Source: JALEFZ01 sp039817415 (GTDB lineage Bacteria; Bacteroidota; Bacteroidia; J057). From it: a DNA stretch of 64,000 nucleotides. Below, piece after piece: positions 1 to 7,137 of the stretch. The notes below the pieces were generated by a model. The model did not search any database and was not told where the DNA came from. It worked only from the letters and a program-made list of their open reading frames with translations. The first letter of the stretch is position 1, and every line of letters starts with the position of its first letter. A program made the position numbers and the translations under genes. The DNA lies in contig JBCBVV010000006.1 in assembly GCA_039817415.1 (NCBI GenBank), positions 62,001-126,000 of the forward strand, in the 5' to 3' direction.

Positions 1-359
1 CGTTGGTCGAGACCTTTATAATGGCCCGCCACCAAAATGAGGTTCTTTCTTAAAGAAAGCCCATTTGCCATGGGTTGGTCGAGTGTTTTACCGTCCGGAG
101 TCAGGAAAATGATTTCATCATATTCCCTTTCAGCCGATAAGGCTCTAATCACCTTGGCCACAGGTTCAATTCTCAAGACCATTCCTGCTCCACCTCCATA
201 GGGATAATCATCTACTTGACGATGCTTGTTGATGGAATAGTCTCTCAGGTCGTGTACATGAACCTCAAGCAGTCCACTATCCTGAGCTCTTTTAAGGATG
301 CTATGGGACAGTGGACTGCTCATCAATTGAGGTACACAGGATACAATATCAATGCGCAT
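1..359 (-). CDS. trmD: tRNA (guanine-37-N1)-methyltransferase TrmD, 3'-truncated by window edge
   Basis: TrmD methylates G37 of tRNAs using S-adenosylmethionine and helps keep the reading frame. Only about 119 N-terminal codons are inside the window; the rest lies beyond base 1. Reading the complement from the ATG at 359 gives MRIDIVS at the start, then RDYSINKHRQVDDYPYGGG at about residues 38-56, the hallmark segment of the family, and GHYKGLDQR at the window edge, the start of the knotted SAM-binding region. It lies 23 bases downstream of the Lrp-like gene on the same strand, so the two are probably cotranscribed. No frame break is visible in the part present. Confidence 0.9.
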   Translation of the reverse strand, partial: MRIDIVSCVPQLMSSPLSHSILKRAQDSGLLEVHVHDLRDYSINKHRQVDDYPYGGGAGMVLRIEPVAKVIRALSAEREYDEIIFLTPDGKTLDQPMANGLSLRKNLILVAGHYKGLDQ

Positions 360-382
360 AGGGCTATTGGAAATTCGCCTTC

Positions 383-877
383 TTACTTCTTCGTCTTGAT
401 TTTATCAAGGTCTTCCATGATCTGAATAGGGCGCTTCATGCTTTCTTCGAGAGAAATGAAAGTCTCCGTGCGTTGGATTCCTTCAATTGGCTGAACCTTG
501 TCATTCAGAATGGAACGCAGCTCGCGGGTATTTCGGCTGATGATTTTCAGGAAAATTCCATAGCGACCTGTGGTATAGTGGATTTCTGTGATTTCGGGAA
601 TAGCCTCAAGTTGCTTAACAATCTTGTTGTACAATGACCCTTTTTCAAGAAACATTCCCACAAAGGCGCAGATATCGTATCCCAAACGGCTAGCATCAAT
701 TTCCAGATGAGAGCCCTTCACAACGTGCTCCTTCATCAGTTTCTTCATCCTCACATGGACGGTTCCACCTGAAACTTCCAATGCTTTGGCTATTTCAGTG
801 TAGGGTTTTTGCGCATCCTCCATCAACATGGACAATATCTGCAGGTCGAGTTTATCAATTTCTAAATTTACCGCCAT
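383..877 (-). CDS. Lrp/AsnC-family transcriptional regulator
   Basis: A 164-residue protein with the two-part layout of the family. The N-terminal winged helix-turn-helix (about residues 5-65, with LDLQILSMLMEDAQKPYTEI and VSGGTVHVRMKKL) binds DNA. The C-terminal RAM/AsnC ligand-binding domain (about 66-155, ending ETFISLEES) usually forms octamers and senses amino acids or related metabolites. The target is not evident. In many Bacteroidota a near-identical regulator is a single-copy housekeeping gene. It precedes trmD. Upstream (936-943 read on the minus strand) is a TAAATTTG box matching the phylum -7 consensus, but without a good -33 partner, so the promoter is tentative. The promoter region is shared divergently with the RNA gene at 1052-1160. 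Confidence 0.92.
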   Translation of the reverse strand: MAVNLEIDKLDLQILSMLMEDAQKPYTEIAKALEVSGGTVHVRMKKLMKEHVVKGSHLEIDASRLGYDICAFVGMFLEKGSLYNKIVKQLEAIPEITEIHYTTGRYGIFLKIISRNTRELRSILNDKVQPIEGIQRTETFISLEESMKRPIQIMEDLDKIKTKK

Positions 878-962
878 TTTTCAGGTCGTTTTTTTGTTAA
901 TTCTCAAAAAACCAATGCTATTTTTCAAATATTGTCAAATTTAATAAATTTTATTGAAAAAA

Positions 963-993
963 TTTGAATAATTGACAGAGGTCTTTATATTTG
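963..993 (+). promoter_or_regulatory. Bacteroidota-type primary sigma factor promoter for the tRNA-like RNA
   Basis: TTTG at 963-966 and TATATTTG at 986-993 are separated by exactly 19 bases. This matches the -33/-7 promoter consensus TTTG-N19-TAnnTTTG known for this phylum with no mismatch. Transcription should start near base 1000, about 50 bases upstream of the RNA gene. Confidence 0.8.
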
Positions 994-1051
994 TATCAAC
1001 AAATCAAGGGAATGATTACAAAACACGAATTCCAACTTGATCTTTAACATA

Positions 1052-1160
1052 CTGTAGGGTGATGAAACTGGCAGCCATGCCCTCTGGTCTCGGGGGTGAG
1101 GAATTGGGAAAGTCTTTGACTCAACCACCTCGTGAAGGTTCGAATCCTTCCCCTACAGCA
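1052..1160 (+). tRNA. Class II tRNA-like RNA gene with a non-canonical anticodon loop
   Basis: The sequence folds as a cloverleaf. The acceptor stem is CTGTAGGG (1052-1059) with CCCTACAG (1151-1158), eight pairs, seven if C1052-G1158 is left out. The Leu-type D arm runs at 1062-1078 and includes AACTGGCAG. The anticodon stem is 1080-1084 with 1092-1096, and the T arm is a perfect 5-bp stem at 1134-1150 with loop TTCGAAT. The anticodon loop reads TGGTCTC, which puts GTC (Asp) in the anticodon position with G instead of the near-universal U33. The variable arm (1097-1133) is 37 nt and can form two stacked helices, GAGG/CCTC and TTGGG/CTCAA; ordinary class II arms are shorter. CCA is not encoded; the RNA would end G-C-A or be trimmed. 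It has its own promoter and terminator. It could be a decayed tRNA-Leu, a suppressor-like or allo-tRNA, or a tRNA-shaped RNA that does not decode. The fold is seen; the function is unknown. Confidence 0.6.
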
Positions 1161-1176
1161 TAAAGCAACGTTTTAT

Positions 1177-1208
1177 AAAAGAACTCTTCATCCGAAGGGT
1201 TCTTTTTT
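1177..1208 (+). terminator. Rho-independent terminator of the tRNA-like RNA
   Basis: An 11-bp stem (AAGAACTCTTC at 1179-1189 with GAAGGGTTCTT at 1194-1204, one G-U pair) and a 4-nt loop are followed by a T run to 1208. It closes the transcript begun near base 1000. It lies 37 bases before the stop of the minus-strand gene at 1246. Confidence 0.85.
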
Positions 1209-1245
1209 GTTGTAAAAGAACTATACGATTTGTGCGGGTTGCGTC

Positions 1246-2211
1246 TTATTTCGATTCACCTACCTCTCCTCCATTTCCCTCTCGCTCTTGCAACTTGATG
1301 ACATACTCATCCAATTCTAGCATCCTTTTGCGATAATCATATTCACTCTTCACTGCCTGTGCCTTCACATTATTCAAATTAACTTTGAACTGGAATAAGG
1401 TAGCAGGTACCATGAGAATGGCCTTGAATAAATTCAAAGGTGCCTGGATGATAGCCAAAGCAGAACTTGGCTTATTGATATGGATATAGGTTGGATATCC
1501 TTCCTTGCTAAACGTAATCTCAAACTCTGTTTTCACAAAGCTTGCCGTTGGAATTTCAATGAACTCCAGGTTATTAGGATGAGGGAGTTCCAAGTACTGA
1601 GTCTCATTTCCTTCTTCACTAAAAATCCCCATCTCTACCAATGCTCTTGTCTTACAGAAAAGTCCCGATCGATCCTTAATCTCAGGTATTTCCTTGGAAG
1701 TCGGATTTCCTTTCTGTCCCAATATTCTTGTTTCGAAGGAGAGCTTTTGATTTAATTTTTTCAAAGCTTTATCAACTCGTCCTGTGTCCGTATCGGAAAA
1801 AGGATCAATGATACCTTCGAATATTAATTTGGGTGGATTTCCTGTACTTCTCGCCTTGGTTACTTTGGTCTTCTTTTTGGGCGTAAGGGAATCTGCGAGA
1901 TTTCCTACCATATCAGCCAAAGAGGAAAATACATCGTCAGTTTGATCGTCTATTTGAGTATGAACATGGCTCAGAAAGCCCAATGGACCATATTTAACGA
2001 CAATATCATCTTCTGAGAAGGCGGAAGGTTGATACCGGAAGTGATAAAAATGATCTGGATCCGGCACATACTTCACCTCTTTTATTTCCAAGGTCAACTC
2101 TTTCCCTTCAAAAAACATTATCTTGATATCGACTAAGCCTTTGGGTAGGGCATAACCGTAAAGATTGCCTTGTTGGGGGGAGCGTAAAGAAGGAAGGAAG
2201 TTTCGGGCCAT
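1246..2211 (-). CDS. Hypothetical protein with a C-terminal coiled-coil-like helix
   Basis: I do not recognise the family. The reading frame can begin at a TTG at 2226, but the ATG at 2211 (MARNFLPSLRSPQQGN) is more likely, giving 321 residues. No signal peptide or clear membrane helix is seen; a weakly hydrophobic stretch lies near residues 254-278 (SSALAIIQAPLNLFKAILMV). The last 45 residues are charged and helical (VKSEYDYRKRMLELDEYVIK). A Lys/Thr-rich low-complexity linker lies near residues 109-121. It is divergent from the zinc peptidase at 2428. The AT-rich gap of about 200 bases between them should carry both promoters. Confidence 0.7.
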   Translation of the reverse strand: MARNFLPSLRSPQQGNLYGYALPKGLVDIKIMFFEGKELTLEIKEVKYVPDPDHFYHFRYQPSAFSEDDIVVKYGPLGFLSHVHTQIDDQTDDVFSSLADMVGNLADSLTPKKKTKVTKARSTGNPPKLIFEGIIDPFSDTDTGRVDKALKKLNQKLSFETRILGQKGNPTSKEIPEIKDRSGLFCKTRALVEMGIFSEEGNETQYLELPHPNNLEFIEIPTASFVKTEFEITFSKEGYPTYIHINKPSSALAIIQAPLNLFKAILMVPATLFQFKVNLNNVKAQAVKSEYDYRKRMLELDEYVIKLQEREGNGGEVGESK

Positions 2212-2427
2212 GTCTTGGTGTTTCAATAAAATTGGGGATAATTTAAAAAATTCTTTAACAATCGGGCAAAAAATTGAATAATTTCTAATGAATTGAAATG
2301 CCTTAATTTACCAATTATCAAAATATGCTGATAACCAGTATTTTGCGCGTTTGAATTACTCAAATGAGATACAATAGGGTCTAAAGTGACCTCTTTTATT
2401 CACCAAGTCGAAAAAACAAAAACACTT

Positions 2428-3156
2428 ATGCCTTTTGACTTTTCTAATCCATGGTTTTTTGTCATTCTCCTGGCTACAGGTGCGAGTATGTTTATAAGCT
2501 GGAGATTGAAATCTGTCATGAACAGCATTGGTAGGATACCTACTTCTTCTGGAATGACGGGAAAGGAAATTGCTGAAGCTATGCTTCGACACTATAATAT
2601 TCATGATGTTCAGGTATTGCCTGCCAAGGGATTCTTGACAGATCATTACAATCCAACAAACAAGACCATTGCTCTGAGCGAGGTGGTGTATGGACAGACC
2701 AGTGTCGCTGCGGCTGCTGTTGCGGCTCATGAATGTGGACATGCGATCCAGCATGCAACGGAGTATCCTGCATTAGGATTCAGATCTGCACTTGTTCCCG
2801 TGGTAAATATTGGTTCACGATTTAGCCAATTTCTCCTTTATGGCGGACTATTACTGTCTGGCGCATCGATGTACAATGGGCAGGCCCCAAGTGGAATTGG
2901 GTATTATCTACTCCTAGGTGGAGTTTTGATGTTAGCGGGATCAGCTTTGTTCTCCCTGATTACGCTTCCTGTTGAATTTGATGCCAGTAACCGAGCGTTG
3001 AAATGGCTGGAAGCTACCGGTATTACCAGAGGAGCGGAACATGACGCTGCCAAGAAAGGACTCACTTGGGCTGCCATGACCTATGTTGCTGCGGCAGTTG
3101 CTGCTGTGGCCAATTTACTTTATTGGGCACAGTTTCTGATGAGAAATAGAGATTAA
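2428..3156 (+). CDS. YugP-type membrane zinc metallopeptidase
   Basis: A 242-residue integral membrane protein of the putative neutral zinc metallopeptidase (YugP) family. The zinc-binding signature AAHECGHAIQ (HExxH-like, HECGH) lies near residue 108. Hydrophobic segments occur at the N-terminus (about residues 8-25), at 130-150, at 160-180 and at the C-terminus. LPVEFDASNRA is the conserved stretch that probably supplies the third zinc ligand region. I prefer the ATG at 2428 (MPFDFSNPW) because the upstream GTG at 2386 adds 14 residues unlike the family. The substrate is unknown. A shared terminator separates it from the convergent rplQ. Confidence 0.88.
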   Translation: MPFDFSNPWFFVILLATGASMFISWRLKSVMNSIGRIPTSSGMTGKEIAEAMLRHYNIHDVQVLPAKGFLTDHYNPTNKTIALSEVVYGQTSVAAAAVAAHECGHAIQHATEYPALGFRSALVPVVNIGSRFSQFLLYGGLLLSGASMYNGQAPSGIGYYLLLGGVLMLAGSALFSLITLPVEFDASNRALKWLEATGITRGAEHDAAKKGLTWAAMTYVAAAVAAVANLLYWAQFLMRNRD

Positions 3157-3185
3157 ATTCGTCTTACGACATACGAACTCATAAA

Positions 3186-3212
3186 AAAAGCCGTCCTAAT
3201 TGGACGGCTTTT
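3186..3212. terminator. Bidirectional terminator between the zinc peptidase and rplQ
   Basis: A perfect 11-bp stem, AAAAGCCGTCC (3186-3196) with GGACGGCTTTT (3202-3212), and a 5-nt loop, flanked by A and T runs. It can end transcription from both sides: the plus-strand peptidase gene and the long minus-strand ribosomal operon that finishes at 3235. Confidence 0.88.
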
Positions 3213-3234
3213 CCATGATATAGAAAGTGAATTA

Positions 3235-4056
3235 TTATTCTTCTTTGTTCTCCTCCTCTTCGGCAGGAGCTTCTTCTTCGGCAACTTCTTCAACGGCTTC
3301 TGTAGCTTCTTCCACAACTTCTTCAGCTGCTTCTACTATTTTGCCACCGTCAAGTTCGTCCTGTAGAGCAGTCAACTCATCCCACTTACCATCGGCAGCA
3401 AGTTGTGCCTGATCTCCCCAAGTTGTAGGGTTCATTGATTTCATAGCTCCTCCAGCTTCTGTCAGAATCTCCTTTAGCTTGTCAGCTCCGGCTTCTGTCA
3501 GTTGGGCGAAAGTCGTGATACCTGCAGCATTCAGGGTCTCCTGTACTTTAGGTCCGATTCCTTCAATCTTGGTTAGATCGTCATTAGTAACTGCTGGTGC
3601 TTCTGCAGCTTTAGCTTTAGTTGCTCCTCCGCTCTTCTTCCTACGACGACGCTTCTTACCTTTTCCACCAGCACCTTTGTTTTGGCTGTAGTCGTACTCG
3701 TTGTAGTCAACTAGTTCAACCAATGCCATTTCAGCATTGTCTCCACGACGGTTACCTAATTTCAGGATTCTGGTGTAGCCACCTGGACGATCGCTTACCT
3801 TTTCTGCAATTTCTCCGAAAAGCTCTTTTACCGCTTCTTTGTTTTGCAGGTAGCTAAATACCACACGACGAGAGTGCATGGTATCTTCCTTGGACTTAGT
3901 AATGATAGGTTCGATGAACACACGAAGGGCTTTCGCCTTTTGTACGGTTGTCTTGATAGACTTGTGTTCGATCAGGGAGTTGGCCATGTTACGAAGCATG
4001 GCTCTTCTGTGGGAAGAAGTTCTTCCCAAATAAGACATTTTCTTTCCGTGTCTCAT
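3235..4056 (-). CDS. rplQ: 50S ribosomal protein L17 fused to a helix-hairpin-helix domain
   Basis: L17 is a large-subunit protein near the peptide exit tunnel. The start is the ATG at 4056 (MRHGKKMSYLGRTSSHRRA). A longer frame to 4185 exists, but its 43 extra residues do not look like L17. The core fills residues 1-120. It is followed by a very basic linker (131-150, GKGKKRRRRKKSGG), a helix-hairpin-helix-like domain at about 158-239 (LTKIEGIGPKVQETLNAAGI, then GKWDELTALQDELDGG) and a Glu/Ala-rich acidic tail to residue 273. Ordinary bacterial L17 is about 120-130 residues, so more than half of this protein is extra. A similar domain is known at the end of L21 in some Bacteroidota. It is the last gene of the supercluster, after rpoA. 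Confidence 0.95.
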   Translation of the reverse strand: MRHGKKMSYLGRTSSHRRAMLRNMANSLIEHKSIKTTVQKAKALRVFIEPIITKSKEDTMHSRRVVFSYLQNKEAVKELFGEIAEKVSDRPGGYTRILKLGNRRGDNAEMALVELVDYNEYDYSQNKGAGGKGKKRRRRKKSGGATKAKAAEAPAVTNDDLTKIEGIGPKVQETLNAAGITTFAQLTEAGADKLKEILTEAGGAMKSMNPTTWGDQAQLAADGKWDELTALQDELDGGKIVEAAEEVVEEATEAVEEVAEEEAPAEEEENKEE

Positions 4057-4213
4057 TGTTAAAGCAATTTGGCTTGCTTCGGGCATTCCACAGCTACAAT
4101 GTGTGCTGGGGTCATATTCCCAAAGGCAATGAGTGAATAATAAAAAAAGATGAATGGCTGCAAGCAGTGGTCTCCTTCCAACCACTCATCTGAAATCATA
4201 GAACGTATCCAGA

Positions 4214-5200
4214 CTAATCTTCGTCCAGATTGTATTTTGATACCTCCATGCCGAAGCTGAGGTTCTTTTCAGCGACAAGTTCTTCAAGCTCAGTAAGAGA
4301 TTTCTTACCGAAGTTACGGAACTTCAATAGGTCTGCGATATTGTAAGAAACCAGGTCTCCTAGGGTCTTGATGTCCGCAGCTTTCAAACAGTTGAAGGCA
4401 CGTACAGAAAGATCCAACTCAGACAATGGTGTCTTAAGAAGTTTGCGCATAGCCAAGAAGTTTTCGTCCACAGGTGCCTGCTTCTCTTCTTCTTCTGACT
4501 GTAGCATGATGGACTCATCAGAGAACAACATCAGGTGTCTAACCAGAATGTTTGCTGCCTCTTTCAATGCATTTTCAGCATCAATGGTTCCATCAGTTTC
4601 TACTTCAATCTCTAACTGTTCGTAGTCTGTCTTCTGCTCAATACGGTAAGGTTCAACAGAGTACTTAACGTTTTTGATTGGTGTGTAGATGGAGTCAATC
4701 GCAATTTCTCCAATTGGCTGATTGGGCTGATGGTTAAGTTCAGAAGGTACATACCCTCTCCCTTTTCCTATTGTCAGCTCAATATCGAATTGTGTTTTCG
4801 GATCAAGGTGAGCAATGACCAAGTCCGGATTGGTGACTTCGAAGGCAGCAGTATGGTCGCTGATATCAGCACCTGTGAAAGTTTCCTTTCCTCTTACAGA
4901 GATAAAGATTTTGTTATCTCCATCTGCTACTTTCTTAAGGCGAACCTTTTTGAGGTTCAGGATAATTTCGGTCACGTCCTCAATTACACCAGGTACGATG
5001 GTAAACTCGTGGTCTACACTTGGAATCTTGATGGAATTGATCGCGTGTCCTTCAAGAGAGGACAGCAACACACGACGAAGTGCGTTACCAACGGTAATCC
5101 CATACCCGCGTTCTAGTGGACGAACCATAAAACGACCGGAGTATGCGGCTTCCTTTTCAAGGACGATCTTTTCCGGCATTTGGAAATTAAGCAATGCCAT
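4214..5200 (-). CDS. rpoA: DNA-directed RNA polymerase subunit alpha
   Basis: The 328-residue alpha subunit nucleates RNA polymerase assembly and contacts upstream DNA and activators. The N-terminal dimerisation domain (about 1-230, with RPLERGYGITVGNALRRVLL) and the C-terminal domain (about 255-328, with LLKTPLSELDLSVRAFNCLK and KFRNFGKKSLTELEE) are both complete. It lies between rpsD and rplQ, the usual alpha-operon order. A 157-base gap before rplQ contains a small hairpin (AGTGGT/ACCACT around 4170-4190) but no T run, so the operon probably continues into rplQ. Confidence 0.98.
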   Translation of the reverse strand: MALLNFQMPEKIVLEKEAAYSGRFMVRPLERGYGITVGNALRRVLLSSLEGHAINSIKIPSVDHEFTIVPGVIEDVTEIILNLKKVRLKKVADGDNKIFISVRGKETFTGADISDHTAAFEVTNPDLVIAHLDPKTQFDIELTIGKGRGYVPSELNHQPNQPIGEIAIDSIYTPIKNVKYSVEPYRIEQKTDYEQLEIEVETDGTIDAENALKEAANILVRHLMLFSDESIMLQSEEEEKQAPVDENFLAMRKLLKTPLSELDLSVRAFNCLKAADIKTLGDLVSYNIADLLKFRNFGKKSLTELEELVAEKNLSFGMEVSKYNLDED

Positions 5201-5249
5201 ATGGTATTCTCCTTTTTAAAATTGTATACAATAATATAATAAGCATATT

Positions 5250-5280
5250 GGCAAGCCCGCTTGTGCACAGTGGACTTGCC
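5250..5280 (-). other. Intercistronic hairpin between rpsD and rpoA
   Basis: GGCAAG (5250-5255) pairs with CTTGCC (5275-5280), and inside it CCGCT pairs with AGTGG, giving a stem of about 11 bp with small internal mismatches. There is no T run, so it is not an intrinsic terminator. It could be a processing or mRNA-stability element, or a translational control site for the alpha operon; that role is inference. Confidence 0.5.
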
Positions 5281-5290
5281 CTATTACTTA

Positions 5291-5890
5291 TTACTTGGAA
5301 TATAGTTCTACGATCAGCTGCTCGTTGATTTTCTCAGGAATATCTTCACGGCTAGGAAAGCTATCAAATGTTCCTCGTTTCTGGTCGGCTTCAACAGTCA
5401 ACCATCCAAAACGACCAGCTCTAGCTAGACTAGTGGAGATCAACTCCAAATTCTTGCTTTTCTCTCTGATTTCAACAACATCACCAGGCTTAAGTAGCGC
5501 TGAAGGGATGTTGGTAACCACACCATTCATCATCACGTGCTTGTGTGTTACAAGCTGACGGGCTGCTCTACGTGTAGGAGCGAATCCCATTCTGTAAACA
5601 ATGTTGTCCAGTCTGGACTCAAGCAATTGTAGGAACACCTCACCTGTTACCCCCTTACGAGAGGCAGCTTTCTTGAAGGTGTTACGGAACTGCTTCTCAA
5701 GCAACCCGTAGGTATATTTTGCTTTTTGCTTTTCAGCCAGCTGTACACCGTAGTCAGAAACTTTTCTTCTTCTGCTCTTGCCATGCTGACCGGGAGGTGT
5801 TTTACGGCGTTCAAGTGCCTTACCATGTCCTAGGATAGGCTCTTTAAATTTACGCTCGATTTTTCCTCTTGGTCCTGTATATCGTGCCAT
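5291..5890 (-). CDS. rpsD: 30S ribosomal protein S4
   Basis: A 199-residue primary 16S rRNA-binding protein; in enterobacteria it is also the repressor of the alpha operon. The C-terminal S4 RNA-binding domain is clear at about 90-155 (LESRLDNIVYRMGF, RRAARQLVTHKHV). The N-terminal region has no CxxC pairs, so this is the zinc-free form. It lies between rpsK (71-base gap) and rpoA (90-base gap holding a hairpin). Confidence 0.98.
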   Translation of the reverse strand: MARYTGPRGKIERKFKEPILGHGKALERRKTPPGQHGKSRRRKVSDYGVQLAEKQKAKYTYGLLEKQFRNTFKKAASRKGVTGEVFLQLLESRLDNIVYRMGFAPTRRAARQLVTHKHVMMNGVVTNIPSALLKPGDVVEIREKSKNLELISTSLARAGRFGWLTVEADQKRGTFDSFPSREDIPEKINEQLIVELYSK

Positions 5891-5961
5891 AATTTCTTTT
5901 AGTCATCAAATTGGATGCTGACGATCTGCGTCTGAATCACGATTTGTCAGCTAATAAGTAA

Positions 5962-6351
5962 TTATACGCGACGTCTTTTAGGTGGACGACAACCATTGTG
6001 TGGTAGAGGAGTGATGTCTCTGATCATAGTTACATCAATCCCAGCAGCAACTACGGCACGGATAGCAGACTCACGGCCTGATCCTGTTCCCTTCACAAAC
6101 ACCTCTACTTTTCTCAAACCCATGTCGTAAGCTCTCTTTGCACAGTCGGTAGCAGCAACCTGAGCAGCGTAAGGCGTGTTCTTCTTAGAACCACGGAAGC
6201 CCATCTTACCAGCTGCTGACCAGCTGATTGTATTACCAGACAAATCTGTAATGGTAATGATGATGTTGTTGAAAGAGGAACTGATGTGTACCTGTCCAAC
6301 TGGCTCGACCTTCTTTTTCTTCTTCTGGTTTCTGGATGATCCCTTTGCCAT
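5962..6351 (-). CDS. rpsK: 30S ribosomal protein S11
   Basis: A 129-residue protein of the 30S platform, close to the E-site mRNA. Typical segments are GQVHISSSFNNIIITITD near residue 20, KGTGSGRESAIRAV near 90, and the basic tail PLPHNGCRPPKRRRV. The start is 2 bases after the rpsM stop, so translation is probably coupled. Confidence 0.98.
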   Translation of the reverse strand: MAKGSSRNQKKKKKVEPVGQVHISSSFNNIIITITDLSGNTISWSAAGKMGFRGSKKNTPYAAQVAATDCAKRAYDMGLRKVEVFVKGTGSGRESAIRAVVAAGIDVTMIRDITPLPHNGCRPPKRRRV

Positions 6352-6353
6352 AA

Positions 6354-6731
6354 TTACTTAGTTGCTTTTTTCTTGTTGGCGACTGTTTTCTTCTTACCCT
6401 TTCTGGTTCTGGCATTAGTCTTAGTGCGCTGTCCACGAAGGGGAAGTCCCTTACGGTGGCGAAGCCCACGGTAACAACCGATGTCCATGAGTCGCTTAAT
6501 GTTCAACTGGATTTCTGAACGAAGCTGCCCCTCAACCTTGTATTCATCACCGATGATACGACGGATCTTAACGATTTCTTCGTCATTCCAGTCCCTGATG
6601 CGCTTGTCCTCGTCAATTTCTGCCTTTTCCAGAATCTGTGTGGCAAGGGTGTTGCCAATTCCAAAAATATAGGTCAATCCAATGACGCCACGCTTATTCT
6701 TAGGTAAATCTACGCCTGCAATACGTGCCAT
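6354..6731 (-). CDS. rpsM: 30S ribosomal protein S13
   Basis: A 125-residue protein of the 30S head that contacts the P-site tRNA through its basic tail and forms the B1 bridges. MARIAGVDLPKNKRGVIGLT opens the protein. The helix-two-turn-helix region LTYIFGIGNTLATQIL and the motif RGLRHRKGLPLRGQRTKTNA are both present, followed by a Lys-rich tail. It is the first gene of the alpha-operon section, 14 bases after rpmJ. Confidence 0.98.
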   Translation of the reverse strand: MARIAGVDLPKNKRGVIGLTYIFGIGNTLATQILEKAEIDEDKRIRDWNDEEIVKIRRIIGDEYKVEGQLRSEIQLNIKRLMDIGCYRGLRHRKGLPLRGQRTKTNARTRKGKKKTVANKKKATK

Positions 6732-6745
6732 AAATCTTCAGTTAA

Positions 6746-6862
6746 CTAGCCCTGGCGCTGCTTGTGCTTAGGGTTTTTCTTGTTGATAACGTAAACTTTG
6801 CCCTTACGACGAATAATCTTATCGTCTGAGCTACGCTTCTTTACAGATGCTCGTACTTTCAT
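6746..6862 (-). CDS. rpmJ: 50S ribosomal protein L36, cysteine-free form
   Basis: A 38-residue protein too short for most ORF cut-offs. The complement from the ATG at 6862 reads MKVRASVKKRSSDDKIIRRK, then GKVYVINKKNPKHKQRQG and TAG. Zinc-type L36 carries three cysteines and a histidine; here the cysteine positions are replaced (for example SSDD), so this is the zinc-independent paralogue. It sits between infA and rpsM, the standard end of the spc section. Confidence 0.95.
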   Translation of the reverse strand: MKVRASVKKRSSDDKIIRRKGKVYVINKKNPKHKQRQG

Positions 6863-6906
6863 TGTTTTATAATAAAGAGTCTGAAAGATGTCCGGTTAAT
6901 AAGCCC

Positions 6907-7125
6907 CTACTTGTATCGGTATACTATACGTCCTTTACTCAAGTCGTATGGGGGGATCTCCAATGCTACGCGGTCTCCTGGTAGAATTTTAATGTAGTGC
7001 ATTCTCATTTTACCAGCAATATGCGCAAGCAATTCGTGTCCGTTTTCCAATTTTACACGGAAGGTAGCGTTAGGCAATGCTTCAACTACGGTTCCGTCTA
7101 CTTTAATAGGGGCTTGTTTTGCCAA
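6907..7125 (-). CDS. infA: Translation initiation factor IF-1
   Basis: A 72-residue single OB-fold protein that blocks the A site during 30S initiation. The core reads DGTVVEALPNATFRVKLENG and HIAGKMRMHYIKILPGDRV, ending GRIVYRYK, as in family members of the same length. It lies 12 bases downstream of map and 44 bases upstream of rpmJ. Confidence 0.98.
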   Translation of the reverse strand: MAKQAPIKVDGTVVEALPNATFRVKLENGHELLAHIAGKMRMHYIKILPGDRVALEIPPYDLSKGRIVYRYK

Positions 7126-7137
7126 AATTTATCTCGA

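Noticed and set aside
1000..1210. tmRNA (ssrA)
   Set aside because: The tRNA-like part has a full D arm and anticodon arm and no tag reading frame; the unit is too short.
4057..4185. Open frame extending rplQ by 43 codons upstream
   Set aside because: The extension (hydrophobic, Cys/His rich) is unlike L17, which starts MRHGKKMSYLGR at 4056.
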